A stretch of DNA of 64,000 nucleotides from Gracilimonas tropica DSM 19535. Its GTDB lineage: Bacteria; Bacteroidota; Rhodothermia; Balneolales; Balneolaceae. Shown piece after piece: positions 9,404 to 17,021 of the stretch; the first letter of the stretch is position 1; every line of letters begins with the position of its first letter. Where the stretch lies: the NCBI RefSeq assembly GCF_000375425.1, contig NZ_AQXG01000003.1:186001-250000 (forward strand), written 5' to 3'. The notes beneath the pieces are model-generated. The model was not told the DNA's origin and made no database searches. It saw only the letters and a list, made by a program, of their open reading frames with translations. The translations under genes and the position numbers were made by a program.

Positions 9404-9937
9404 GTGAATAAACTTACAACAAAAGAAATCCTTGAGGAAAATCTCTCCAGAACAGCACCTCATAAGCTTCGATCCCTAAAGATCCTGGTTCCTAACATCA
9501 GAAGTTTGCATAATGTTGGTTCAATTTTTCGCTCCGCAGATGCTTTTGGAATTTCTGAGATCATCCTCTCTGGATACACTCCTACCCCTCCCCGGCCTGA
9601 AATAAACAAAACAGCCATTGGGGCCGAAGAATTTGTAGACTGGCGGTACGAAAAAGATGCAAAAAAAACAGTACACCAACTTAAAGATGAAGGATATTGC
9701 ATTGTTGGTTTAGAACAAACAGATGACAGCACCGACCTTCCTGACTTTGATGCAGCTGCCCCTGAAAGGATCTGTATCATTTTGGGAAGTGAAGTTTCCG
9801 GAATTGAAGAAGAACTCCTCCCCCATATTGATGAATTTGTAGCCATTCCTCAATTTGGTCGAAAGCATTCGCTAAATGTCTCTGTAGCGGCCGGTGTCGT
9901 CTTGTACGCCATGCTTGAGAAATTGTGGAATGGTTGA
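9404..9937 (+). CDS. SpoU/TrmH-family RNA 2'-O-methyltransferase
   Basis: All three SPOUT trefoil-knot motifs are present: motif 1 NIRSLHNVGSIFRSADAFG (about 31-49), motif 2 ICIILGSEVSGIEEELL (about 124-140) and motif 3 IPQFGRKHSLNVSVAAGVVL (about 148-167). The protein uses SAM to methylate a ribose 2'-OH in tRNA or rRNA. There is no N-terminal substrate-binding domain, so this is the minimal TrmL/YibK-like form, but the target nucleotide cannot be assigned. The start is a GTG; no ATG lies near the first conserved residues. It follows the SulP gene by 89 nt. Confidence 0.9.
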   Translation: MNKLTTKEILEENLSRTAPHKLRSLKILVPNIRSLHNVGSIFRSADAFGISEIILSGYTPTPPRPEINKTAIGAEEFVDWRYEKDAKKTVHQLKDEGYCIVGLEQTDDSTDLPDFDAAAPERICIILGSEVSGIEEELLPHIDEFVAIPQFGRKHSLNVSVAAGVVLYAMLEKLWNG

Positions 9938-10126
9938 TTTTCGATCATGAAGTCATCTATATGTCTGAACCCTAATATTGTTAAAGTTGGATACTCGACT
10001 TTTACCGACGATCAGATTTTTGGTTCAAGAATATAACTTCCTACTCGATCTGACCGATGAATTAGGAGCCAAATTTTTGATATTTCTCTGTCCCAGTCAT
10101 TTTATATTTAGCAAAAACATTGCACC

Positions 10127-10939
10127 ATGCCTGATCCTAAAGAGCTCATTGAAAAAGCCGAACGATTCCTGAAACAGCAAATGGATATGTATGGGGATTT
10201 CTCAATGAAATTTCCTGATAGTACTTCCTTAGAAAATCAGAACCTTCAAAAAAACAATAAACCTACTAAAGATCAGGTTCGCGAAGTTTCCAACAATTAC
10301 CAGGTTGAAACTGGCCAGGATTCGGTTCAACCCGAAAAACCTGAAAGAGAGTTAACTAAGCAGGAGAAAATAGCAGCATGCGACACGTTAGAAGAACTCC
10401 GGACTTTATGCGAAAATGCCGATGAACTCCGCACCGACCTGGATGGAACCAATCTCGTTTTTGGCGTGGGCAATCCCAATGCAGATTTGATGATCGTTGG
10501 CGAAGCTCCCGGTTATAATGAGGATCAGCAAGGCGAACCTTTTGTGGGCGAAGCGGGTCAACTACTGGATAAGATTATGGCTGCTATTGATTTTAAAAGA
10601 GGCGATATTTACATAGCCAATATCCTGAAGCACCGGCCACCCAATAACCGAGATCCTAAACCGGAAGAACGGAAACGAAGCTTGCCTTATTTATTGCGCC
10701 AAATTGAGCTGGTTGATCCGAAAATTATTCTTTGTGTGGGCCGTGTTTCTGCAACCACGTTATTGAATGAAGACACTTCTCTGAGCAAGCTCAGGGGTAA
10801 ATTTCATTCCTTCCATGGGCGAGAACTTATGGCTACTTATCACCCGGCGGCTCTATTGAGAAATAAACAATGGAAACGCCCAACCTGGGAAGATGTTCAG
10901 AAATTGAGAAAGCGATACGATGAGCTTGGCGGAAAGTGA
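10127..10939 (+). CDS. Uracil-DNA glycosylase family 4-like protein lacking Fe-S cluster ligands
   Basis: The catalytic core (about residues 105-265) matches family-4 UDG: LMIVGEAPGYNEDQQGEPFV then GEAGQLL, NILKHRPPNNRDP, and the leucine-loop segment TYHPAALLRN. These enzymes excise uracil from DNA and normally carry a [4Fe-4S] cluster on four cysteines (C-x2-C, K-C-RPP, C-x-P-Y-L). Here only the first can be matched (TLCENA); the others are Ala, His (KHRPP) and Ser (RSLPYL). A 90-residue polar N-terminal extension starts with a possible amphipathic helix. The A/T-rich motif TATATTTAGC lies 15 nt upstream of the ATG. Confidence 0.88.
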   Translation: MPDPKELIEKAERFLKQQMDMYGDFSMKFPDSTSLENQNLQKNNKPTKDQVREVSNNYQVETGQDSVQPEKPERELTKQEKIAACDTLEELRTLCENADELRTDLDGTNLVFGVGNPNADLMIVGEAPGYNEDQQGEPFVGEAGQLLDKIMAAIDFKRGDIYIANILKHRPPNNRDPKPEERKRSLPYLLRQIELVDPKIILCVGRVSATTLLNEDTSLSKLRGKFHSFHGRELMATYHPAALLRNKQWKRPTWEDVQKLRKRYDELGGK

Positions 10940-10987
10940 AGTGGAAGTAAAAATTATGGATCAAAAATTGAAGATTATGCGGGGTTT

Positions 10988-11536
10988 ATGAAAGTGACAA
11001 AAAATTCCTACCAGCTTTTAACGAACAGACTCTTCCTTCTTCCTGTGGAAGATTCCGATATTGAAAATATTTATCGCGGACTTTCTCATCCTAAGGTGAT
11101 CAAACATTATGGGGTCAGTTTCAAAACATTGGAAGAAACAAAAGAGCAGATGGAATGGTATCGGCAGCTCAGAGAAAATGAAACGGGATTTTGGTGGAAA
11201 ATTCTGCTGAAAGATTCTGAGGAATTTGTGGGTGCAATTGGTTTGAATGACATCAAAAAAGAACACCAGCGCGGGGAAATTGGATTTTGGCTCTTACCTG
11301 AATTTTGGGGGATAGGAATTTCAGTTGAGGCTCTGCCAAAAGTGCTTTCTTACGGATTTAAGCAATTGAATTTACATCGTGTAGAAGCTTGGGTAGATTC
11401 ACAAAATGAAAGCAGCAGAAAGGTTCTTGAAAAAACAGGCTTCCATTTCGAAGGGACTCTGAAAGACTATGAGCTCAAGAATAATGAGTTCATTAACATC
11501 GACATTTTAGCCCGGATTGTGGATAACACTGTATAA
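10988..11536 (+). CDS. GNAT N-acetyltransferase, RimJ/RimL type
   Basis: A 182-residue single-domain acetyl-CoA-dependent acetyltransferase. RLFLLPVEDSDIENIYRGLS opens the fold, GEIGFWLLPEFWGIGISVEA (about 92-111) holds the acetyl-CoA pyrophosphate-binding strand and loop, and HRVEAWVDSQNESSRKVLEK followed by TGF is the classic C-terminal RimJ/RimL segment. The substrate could be a ribosomal protein N-terminus, another amine or an antibiotic; sequence alone does not decide. It lies 48 nt downstream of the UDG gene on the same strand. Confidence 0.88.
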   Translation: MKVTKNSYQLLTNRLFLLPVEDSDIENIYRGLSHPKVIKHYGVSFKTLEETKEQMEWYRQLRENETGFWWKILLKDSEEFVGAIGLNDIKKEHQRGEIGFWLLPEFWGIGISVEALPKVLSYGFKQLNLHRVEAWVDSQNESSRKVLEKTGFHFEGTLKDYELKNNEFINIDILARIVDNTV

Positions 11537-11630
11537 AATTTGTTGAAAAGAATCTGCATTTGCATCAGATTTATACCTATTTTCAGGGTTCACTTTTTTC
11601 AAGAATTAGCAATCGGTTTTTCTTTCACAC

Positions 11631-13172
11631 ATGGCAAAAAAGAACGGCTCATCCTACAACAAATATCAGCGAGATGATTCAAAGTCCCTTGAAAAAGAAG
11701 GACGAATTCCGCCACAAGCCGTAGAAGTTGAAGAAGCCGTTTTAGGGGCTATGCTTATTGAACACGGAGCAGCTACCATTGCCCTTCAAATGCTGAAGCC
11801 CGAGGATTTCTATAAAACCGCCAACCGACACATTTTTGAAACGCTTTCTAATTTATATGAACGAGATAATCCACTTGACCTACTAACGGTTGAGAATGAA
11901 CTCAAAGATAATAACCTGCTTGAGGTTTGTGGCGGGCCTACTTACCTGTCCGACTTAACCCGTTCTGTAAGTTCATCGGCAAATATCGAGTATCACGCTC
12001 AGATCATCATTGAAAAAGCGATCAAGCGTAATTTGATTCTGGCGAGCAACGATACCATTAAAGAAGCTTATGACACCACTTCAGATGCATATGATGTACT
12101 GGATCACGCCGAACAAAGTATCTTTGACCTTTCCAACCAAAAGAGCCGAAGTTCTGCCGTTCCGGTAGAAAAGTTACTGAAGGACACGCTTTCTTATCTC
12201 GAAGATCTGCGGGGTAAAGATTATGGCATTACCGGAGTTCCCACCGGCTTGGCTATTGATGATATGACGGCCGGCTGGCAAAAAGGTGATCTGATCATTA
12301 TAGCGGCACGGCCATCTATGGGTAAAACAGCTTTTGTGTTAACCGCTGCACGCAATGCGGCCATGCATCCTGATGAAAATCTGCGTACTCCAATTGCTTT
12401 GTTTAGTTTGGAGATGTCGAATCAGTCTTTAGTTCAGCGTTTGTTGACAATGGAAGCGCGGGTTCGTGCCGATGAAGCTCGCAAAGGAACTTTAAAAGAC
12501 GAAGATTTCCGCCGGCTTATTGATGCAGCCAGTCGCTTGTTCAGTGCCGAAATTTATATTGATGATACGCCTGCCATTAGCTTAATGGAACTTCGCACGA
12601 AATGCCGTCGGCTAAAAAGTGAAAAGGATATTGGATTGATCGTGATCGATTATCTTCAGCTTATGCAGGCCAACTCCAAAGACATTGGCAACCGTGAGCA
12701 AGAAATTGCAACCATTTCACGGGGACTAAAAGGACTTGCCAAAGAATTGGATGTTCCGGTGATTGCCCTGGCTCAGCTTTCCCGTGCGGTAGAGCAACGT
12801 GGCGGAGACAAACGGCCTCAACTTTCAGATTTGCGTGAATCAGGATCCATTGAGCAGGATGCCGATATTGTAATGTTCTTATATCGACCTGAATATTATG
12901 GAATCACTACTACCCCTGAAGGCCAGTCAACTACCGGACTTGCCGAAGTAATTATTGGAAAACAACGTAATGGTCCGGTGGGTAGTAAGATGCACTATTT
13001 CGTAAAAGAATATGCGCGATTTGAGAATCTGACTTCCGCTCAAAGTGATAATCCCATGCTGGGTGATGGCGGTGGTGGAAATAATGGTGGCCCCAGTTTA
13101 AATAATGGTGGCAACGACGGCCCTCCTCCTATGCCACACAGCCCGGCACCTGATGAAGATGCTCCCTTTTGA
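11631..13172 (+). CDS. dnaB: Replicative DNA helicase DnaB with SSB-like C-terminal tip
   Basis: Hexameric 5'-3' fork helicase. The N-terminal DnaB domain (PPQAVEVEEAVLGAMLIEHG, about 27-130) is followed by the RecA-like ATPase: Walker A AARPSMGKTAF (about 225-235), FSLEMSNQSLVQRLL, Walker B IGLIVIDYLQLM, and the DLRESGSIEQDAD motif with the arginine finger region. The core ends near residue 465. A low-complexity Gly/Asn/Pro tail follows and terminates in PDEDAPF, closely resembling the acidic tip of single-stranded-DNA-binding protein (D-D-D-x-P-F). No intein or frameshift is seen. Confidence 0.97.
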   Translation: MAKKNGSSYNKYQRDDSKSLEKEGRIPPQAVEVEEAVLGAMLIEHGAATIALQMLKPEDFYKTANRHIFETLSNLYERDNPLDLLTVENELKDNNLLEVCGGPTYLSDLTRSVSSSANIEYHAQIIIEKAIKRNLILASNDTIKEAYDTTSDAYDVLDHAEQSIFDLSNQKSRSSAVPVEKLLKDTLSYLEDLRGKDYGITGVPTGLAIDDMTAGWQKGDLIIIAARPSMGKTAFVLTAARNAAMHPDENLRTPIALFSLEMSNQSLVQRLLTMEARVRADEARKGTLKDEDFRRLIDAASRLFSAEIYIDDTPAISLMELRTKCRRLKSEKDIGLIVIDYLQLMQANSKDIGNREQEIATISRGLKGLAKELDVPVIALAQLSRAVEQRGGDKRPQLSDLRESGSIEQDADIVMFLYRPEYYGITTTPEGQSTTGLAEVIIGKQRNGPVGSKMHYFVKEYARFENLTSAQSDNPMLGDGGGGNNGGPSLNNGGNDGPPPMPHSPAPDEDAPF

Positions 13173-13182
13173 TATCCTTCTT

Positions 13183-13200
13183 ACCCACTCGAAGTTGGGT
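13183..13200. terminator. Weak hairpin between convergent dnaB and glycosyltransferase genes
   Basis: ACCCA (13183-13187) pairs with TGGGT (13196-13200); the stem can extend by two pairs with a bulge. It sits in the 38-nt gap between two convergent genes, where a shared terminator would be expected, but there is no strong T-tract on either side. It may be a weak or Rho-assisted terminator. Confidence 0.3.
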
Positions 13201-13210
13201 TTGAGCGTGC

Positions 13211-14353
13211 TTATGAAACGATAGAAGATTGATTAGTTTTACCTGCCTCAACCATCTCTTCAAAAAGGCGATCAAAATCTTTGATTCGCTTCGACCACTC
13301 CAAGTGCTTATTGATATTTTGCAAGGAAGATTTCGGCAGAGGCTTGGTTTTTCCGGTCAGTAAATCCTTCATGTGATGAAAAAGATCATCCTCCGTATCA
13401 TATAAAACTGGAGCGTGCAACAATGGATTATGCAAACTCTCAGGGATAAGCTCAGGATAATGCAATCGGTTCGGCACCAGCGGATGACATCCGCAATAAA
13501 TGGCTTCCATAATAGCTACACAGAAAAATTCATAGCTGGCTGTTGAAACTACAATATCCCCGGAATGTAGCAGCTTACTATAGTTTTCCTTGTCATCCAC
13601 ATATCCAAAATGAGTAATCTGCTGCCCGAATCTTTTCCAGGCTTTTTCAAACTCTTCCGGTTTTTCATGCTGAGTGTCACCGGCAAGAATCAGATCAAAC
13701 TTAAGATCAATATCATTTAACCGGTTCAACACCCGAAAAAACATGGCTGGATTACGATCAAACTGCCATCGTTGGTTCCAAACGATCACCGGGTTTTCAT
13801 TTTGAGAACGCGTATCCGGTTGTTTATCGAAACTTTTTAGATCCAACCCAGGGTACATAACGATACTTTTCTCACGGATCTTTTCAATGGTTCCATAATC
13901 ACGGCCATCCGGAAAATTATCCAGGAATTTTGGCAAAGCATCCAAAAGATCTTCAAGGTGAAACCTGGATGAAAATAAAAGTCGGTCGGCAACCAGCATG
14001 CTCAAGTAGTTGATGTAACAATAGGTAAGATCCCGGTTCTCTCCTTCCGGAATAGGCCTCGTAAACTGATTTTCATGCATGTACATAATAACGGGCGTAT
14101 GAGAGAACCGCGGATTGGTTAAGGCCATAAACGCAGGGAGATTGGTCATGCTGCTAGTTAAAAGCAGGTCAATATTCTCTTCAATGTGATTGGTCATTTC
14201 CGTCAAAGTAACCGAGTCTCCGTGCATGCGCCATTTCCAGCCTTTATAATTCAATTTGATCGGAATGATATTATGCGAAGAATTTTTTTCCAGCCCTTTT
14301 AAAAAGGCTTTATGCGATCCGCTGTAAAAAGGTTCAACCGCCAGAATGTTCAT
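13211..14353 (-). CDS. GTDC1/QTMAN-like glycosyltransferase (tRNA-queuosine mannosyltransferase family, DUF3524)
   Basis: A 380-residue GT-B glycosyltransferase. The N-terminus has the DUF3524/GTDC1 signature: EPFYSGSHKAF, GWKWRMHG, DLLLTSSMTNLPAF and YMHENQFTRP (about residues 7-115). The C-terminal half is GT4-like, with VWNQRWQFDRNP (about 192), GYVDDKENYSKLLHSGDIVV and STASYEFFCVAIMEAIYCGC (about 270-290). The animal member of this family, QTMAN, adds mannose to queuosine in tRNA-Asp; whether bacterial members do the same is inference. No other queuosine gene is in the window. The gene is monocistronic and convergent with dnaB. Confidence 0.75.
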   Translation of the reverse strand: MNILAVEPFYSGSHKAFLKGLEKNSSHNIIPIKLNYKGWKWRMHGDSVTLTEMTNHIEENIDLLLTSSMTNLPAFMALTNPRFSHTPVIMYMHENQFTRPIPEGENRDLTYCYINYLSMLVADRLLFSSRFHLEDLLDALPKFLDNFPDGRDYGTIEKIREKSIVMYPGLDLKSFDKQPDTRSQNENPVIVWNQRWQFDRNPAMFFRVLNRLNDIDLKFDLILAGDTQHEKPEEFEKAWKRFGQQITHFGYVDDKENYSKLLHSGDIVVSTASYEFFCVAIMEAIYCGCHPLVPNRLHYPELIPESLHNPLLHAPVLYDTEDDLFHHMKDLLTGKTKPLPKSSLQNINKHLEWSKRIKDFDRLFEEMVEAGKTNQSSIVS

Positions 14354-14522
14354 CTATATATGTTTGAAAATTAGAAATGTCAGTATAACAAATTTATGAA
14401 CGAACATGATTTCTTTTAATAAAAGAGGGAACAAAAATTCCTGTTAAACATTAAAAAGTTCTAATCAATCTGTAACAGATTTCATTTTCATCACTCTTGA
14501 AATAAAAAAATAGGAGCAAATA

Positions 14523-15107
14523 ATGGTAAAGTATCTAATGTTTTGTGTTTGCGTAGCTGCAGGATACGTCATGTATAGCTCTTTTCCGGTATCTCACGGC
14601 CCCGGCATAACTGCGCAAAATGAACCGAAAATTGACAGACTTACATGGCAAGAACCCTTCACCTTTAAAGGTGCAACTTTAGAGCCCAAAAGAATCATTG
14701 AAGCGGAAGTAAGAGTATTAGACAAAAAAAGATATTTCTTTGACCCTTTTTCACGATTCTCTCCTTCAGATTTGGTAGTTGGATGGAAAGAAATGTCAGA
14801 TGAAAGGAATATAAGCTACATTTATCACACTCTTTCTGAAAGAACTTTTGAGTCAAGGTTTACCAAGTCACCCATTGAAGAAACTATGATTCAAAAGCAA
14901 AGTGATCTTTGGCACCTGATCCCGTCCACTTCGGTAATCGATGAAAAAATCAAACAACTCCGCGAAGGCCATATTATAAAAGTGCGCGGTTTACTGGTAG
15001 ATGTGGAATATGATGCAGAATTTAAATTCAAAACCTCTGAAAAGCTCTCAGATCGCCCAAATAGGAATGGTTTTGTAGTTTGGATCGAGGATTTTGAGAT
15101 CCGTTAG
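14523..15107 (+). CDS. Membrane-anchored protein of unknown function
   Basis: A 194-residue protein with an N-terminal signal anchor (about 4-20) and a soluble remainder. I recognise an uncharacterised conserved pattern rather than a named domain: DLVVGWKEMSD, then SERTFESRFTKSPI, a segment LWHLIPSTSVIDEKIKQL and IIKVRGLLVDVEYD. The last part looks like an OB-like beta strand set. A strong Shine-Dalgarno (AGGAG, about 8 nt from the ATG) supports the start. It is preceded by a 169-nt divergent promoter region shared with the QTMAN-like gene. Function unknown. Confidence 0.7.
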   Translation: MVKYLMFCVCVAAGYVMYSSFPVSHGPGITAQNEPKIDRLTWQEPFTFKGATLEPKRIIEAEVRVLDKKRYFFDPFSRFSPSDLVVGWKEMSDERNISYIYHTLSERTFESRFTKSPIEETMIQKQSDLWHLIPSTSVIDEKIKQLREGHIIKVRGLLVDVEYDAEFKFKTSEKLSDRPNRNGFVVWIEDFEIR

Positions 15108-15215
15108 AGGTTAATTTTTAGATTTGATTGTATTCCTGCCAAAAATTATTTTCACTTAAGTACAACATACAAGTAAGATTGTATTTAAATTTTAAAATAA
15201 TGAATGGGTTTTGAT

Positions 15216-15455
15216 ATGTCAGATAAGCAAAAGGGTACGGTTAAATGGTTTCATAATTCAAAAGGTTATGGATTTATAAGTACTGATACCGGCGATGATG
15301 CCTTTGTTCACTATTCCGAAATACAAGCTGATGGGTTTAAAAAACTCAGACGCGGTGAAGAAGTAGAATTCATTTTAGATGAAGGTGAAAAAGGATTACA
15401 TGCCAAGGAAGTGGTTTCTCTAAATCCGGCTGAAGATCATATTGAAGAAGGTTAA
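15216..15455 (+). CDS. Cold-shock domain protein (CspA family)
   Basis: A single cold-shock domain that binds single-stranded nucleic acid. KGTVKWFHNSKGYGFIS contains RNP1 (KGYGFI) and DAFVHYSEI contains RNP2 (about residues 4-40). The end is slightly extended and acidic (NPAEDHIEEG). I chose the ATG at 15216 because MSDKQKGTVKWF matches the family start; an ATG 12 nt upstream would add MGFD. The 108-nt region upstream is A/T rich and may be a structured leader, as is common for csp genes. The next gene starts 3 nt after the stop. Confidence 0.93.
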   Translation: MSDKQKGTVKWFHNSKGYGFISTDTGDDAFVHYSEIQADGFKKLRRGEEVEFILDEGEKGLHAKEVVSLNPAEDHIEEG

Positions 15456-15458
15456 TTA

Positions 15459-15785
15459 ATGAGTTGGATAAAGGATGCTGTAGTAGATGTGATCATCCTG
15501 TTGGTGATCGCAACATATGCGATCACTTTAAACGAGATCTTGCAAGTAGTTTTATGGGTTTATACCGGCTTACTCTTAATAAGCAAACTACTTGCTTTTT
15601 TTATGCCTTCATTGCAGCGCAGAGCAAATAAGTCACAGGTTCCAGAGTATATTTATCATATTATATACGCATTAACCGTTGGCATGCTTATCTTTGCACA
15701 GGATTTTTATTTTGCAGGTACTTGGGGAATTATTTGGATATTTTCGTTGATTCAAAGTATATCCTCCGGTAAAAATAAATCTTAA
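15459..15785 (+). CDS. Small integral membrane protein of unknown function
   Basis: A 108-residue protein with about four hydrophobic segments: VDVIILLVIATYAITL, ILQVVLWVYTGLLLISKLLAF, YIYHIIYALTVGMLIFA and a final WGIIWIFSLI. There are no charged residues inside the segments and no recognisable motif. It starts 3 nt after the cold-shock gene stop, so both are probably on one transcript. Function unknown. Confidence 0.7.
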   Translation: MSWIKDAVVDVIILLVIATYAITLNEILQVVLWVYTGLLLISKLLAFFMPSLQRRANKSQVPEYIYHIIYALTVGMLIFAQDFYFAGTWGIIWIFSLIQSISSGKNKS

Positions 15786-15801
15786 TCCATTGAATAGATA
15801 A

Positions 15802-16398
15802 TTGCGCAAGACCTCCCTCCTTTTTTTATTTATTGCCTTTTTTTGGGCCTCCGAAACTATTTCTGTACAAGCACAACAGAATAGAAATATCCAGTATACT
15901 TTTTGGGGTGGTTACTCTTTTACCTCCATTAAGTTTTTAGGAAAAACACAGAATTCCGAATCCCAGATTCTAGCCATCGGATTTAAACGTCAGATCAAGG
16001 AATATTCCGAACAAAAAACGTTGTGGTTTACCGCCGATCTGATTCCATATCTGCACTATTATTATCCGAAACGTGATGAGGGTGATCGATTTGTGGAACG
16101 CTCCGGTTTCGGAATTTCTCCCATAGGCTTTATGATGAAACAACACACCGATTATTTTTTTGATCCATACATCCAAACGACTGGTGGCTTGATTTATATG
16201 GAGCAAAATTTCCCAACTGATCGTGCCAGAAAGCTTAATTTTACTTTCGATATTACTGTTGGGGCAGACATTCCAATCAGTAATTTTACGGGAATTTCTT
16301 TAGGCTATAAATTTCACCATATTTCGAATGCGGAGACGGGCGATGAAAACCCCGGACTCGATTCTAACTTTCTTTTTATCACCTTTCACATACCATAG
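15802..16398 (+). CDS. PagL-like acyloxyacyl hydrolase (lipid A 3-O-deacylase family)
   Basis: An outer-membrane beta-barrel enzyme family that removes the 3-O acyl chain of lipid A. The signal peptide (LLFLFIAFFWASETISVQAQ) supports the TTG at 15802 as start; an in-frame TAA ends immediately before it. The family catalytic segment is near the C-terminus: YKFHHISNAETGDENPGLDS, where the second His and the Ser (H-x-S) match the PagL His/Ser pair. The catalytic Glu, 12 residues after the Ser, is Asp here. It ends in the barrel-type strand FLFITFHIP. It lies 9 nt before the cyclophilin gene. Confidence 0.78.
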   Translation: MRKTSLLFLFIAFFWASETISVQAQQNRNIQYTFWGGYSFTSIKFLGKTQNSESQILAIGFKRQIKEYSEQKTLWFTADLIPYLHYYYPKRDEGDRFVERSGFGISPIGFMMKQHTDYFFDPYIQTTGGLIYMEQNFPTDRARKLNFTFDITVGADIPISNFTGISLGYKFHHISNAETGDENPGLDSNFLFITFHIP

Positions 16399-16407
16399 AA
16401 ATTTATT

Positions 16408-16938
16408 ATGAGTATTAAAGCAAAGATCAATACTTCAAAAGGTACTATATCCATTAAGCTATTTGCTGAACGAGCACCCAAAACGGTTGCCAATTTCATA
16501 AACCTGGCCTCCCGAGGGTTTTATGATGACCTTAATTTTCATAGGGTGATCAATGATTTTATGATACAGGGAGGCTGCCCAAATGGAGATGGCAGAGGCG
16601 GTCCCGGCTATCGTTTTGAGGATGAATTTCACGACGAGCTGATCCATGATCAACCCGGAAAATTATCCATGGCCAATGCCGGGCCCGATACGAATGGCAG
16701 CCAATTTTTTATCACTCATGTCCCTACCCCTTGGCTTGACGGAAGACACGCGGTTTTCGGAGAAATTATTTCGGAAGAAGATCAAGAGGTCGTGAACTCC
16801 ATTACACAAGGTGATTCAATAGAATCGATCAACATAGAAGGTGAATACGAAGAATTGCTTCGAAAAATTGATGAAGTCCACTATTGGAATGAAACTCTCG
16901 ATGAGCAGTTTGAAAACCTGAAGCCACCAAAAGTTTAG
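16408..16938 (+). CDS. Peptidyl-prolyl cis-trans isomerase, cyclophilin type
   Basis: A cytosolic-looking (no signal peptide) cyclophilin that isomerises Xaa-Pro bonds. The conserved path is [60 protein letters not shown] and [14 protein letters not shown] (residues about 31-130). The active-site Arg (FHRV), Phe (SQFFI) and His (DGRHAVFG) are present. The C-terminus is extended by about 35 mainly acidic residues ([20 protein letters not shown]). It follows the PagL-like gene by 9 nt, so the two may be co-transcribed. Confidence 0.95.
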   Translation: MSIKAKINTSKGTISIKLFAERAPKTVANFINLASRGFYDDLNFHRVINDFMIQGGCPNGDGRGGPGYRFEDEFHDELIHDQPGKLSMANAGPDTNGSQFFITHVPTPWLDGRHAVFGEIISEEDQEVVNSITQGDSIESINIEGEYEELLRKIDEVHYWNETLDEQFENLKPPKV

Positions 16939-17021
16939 AAATACATTTTACTCGTAAACTTTTTTTATTTAGCAACGTAGTGAGTACCAAATTTTATCAC
17001 TAACAAGGTATTACACACGTT

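Noticed and set aside
9978..10172. 64-codon plus-strand ORF before the UDG gene
   Set aside because: It overlaps the start of the UDG gene in another frame and includes its likely promoter; composition is not protein-like.
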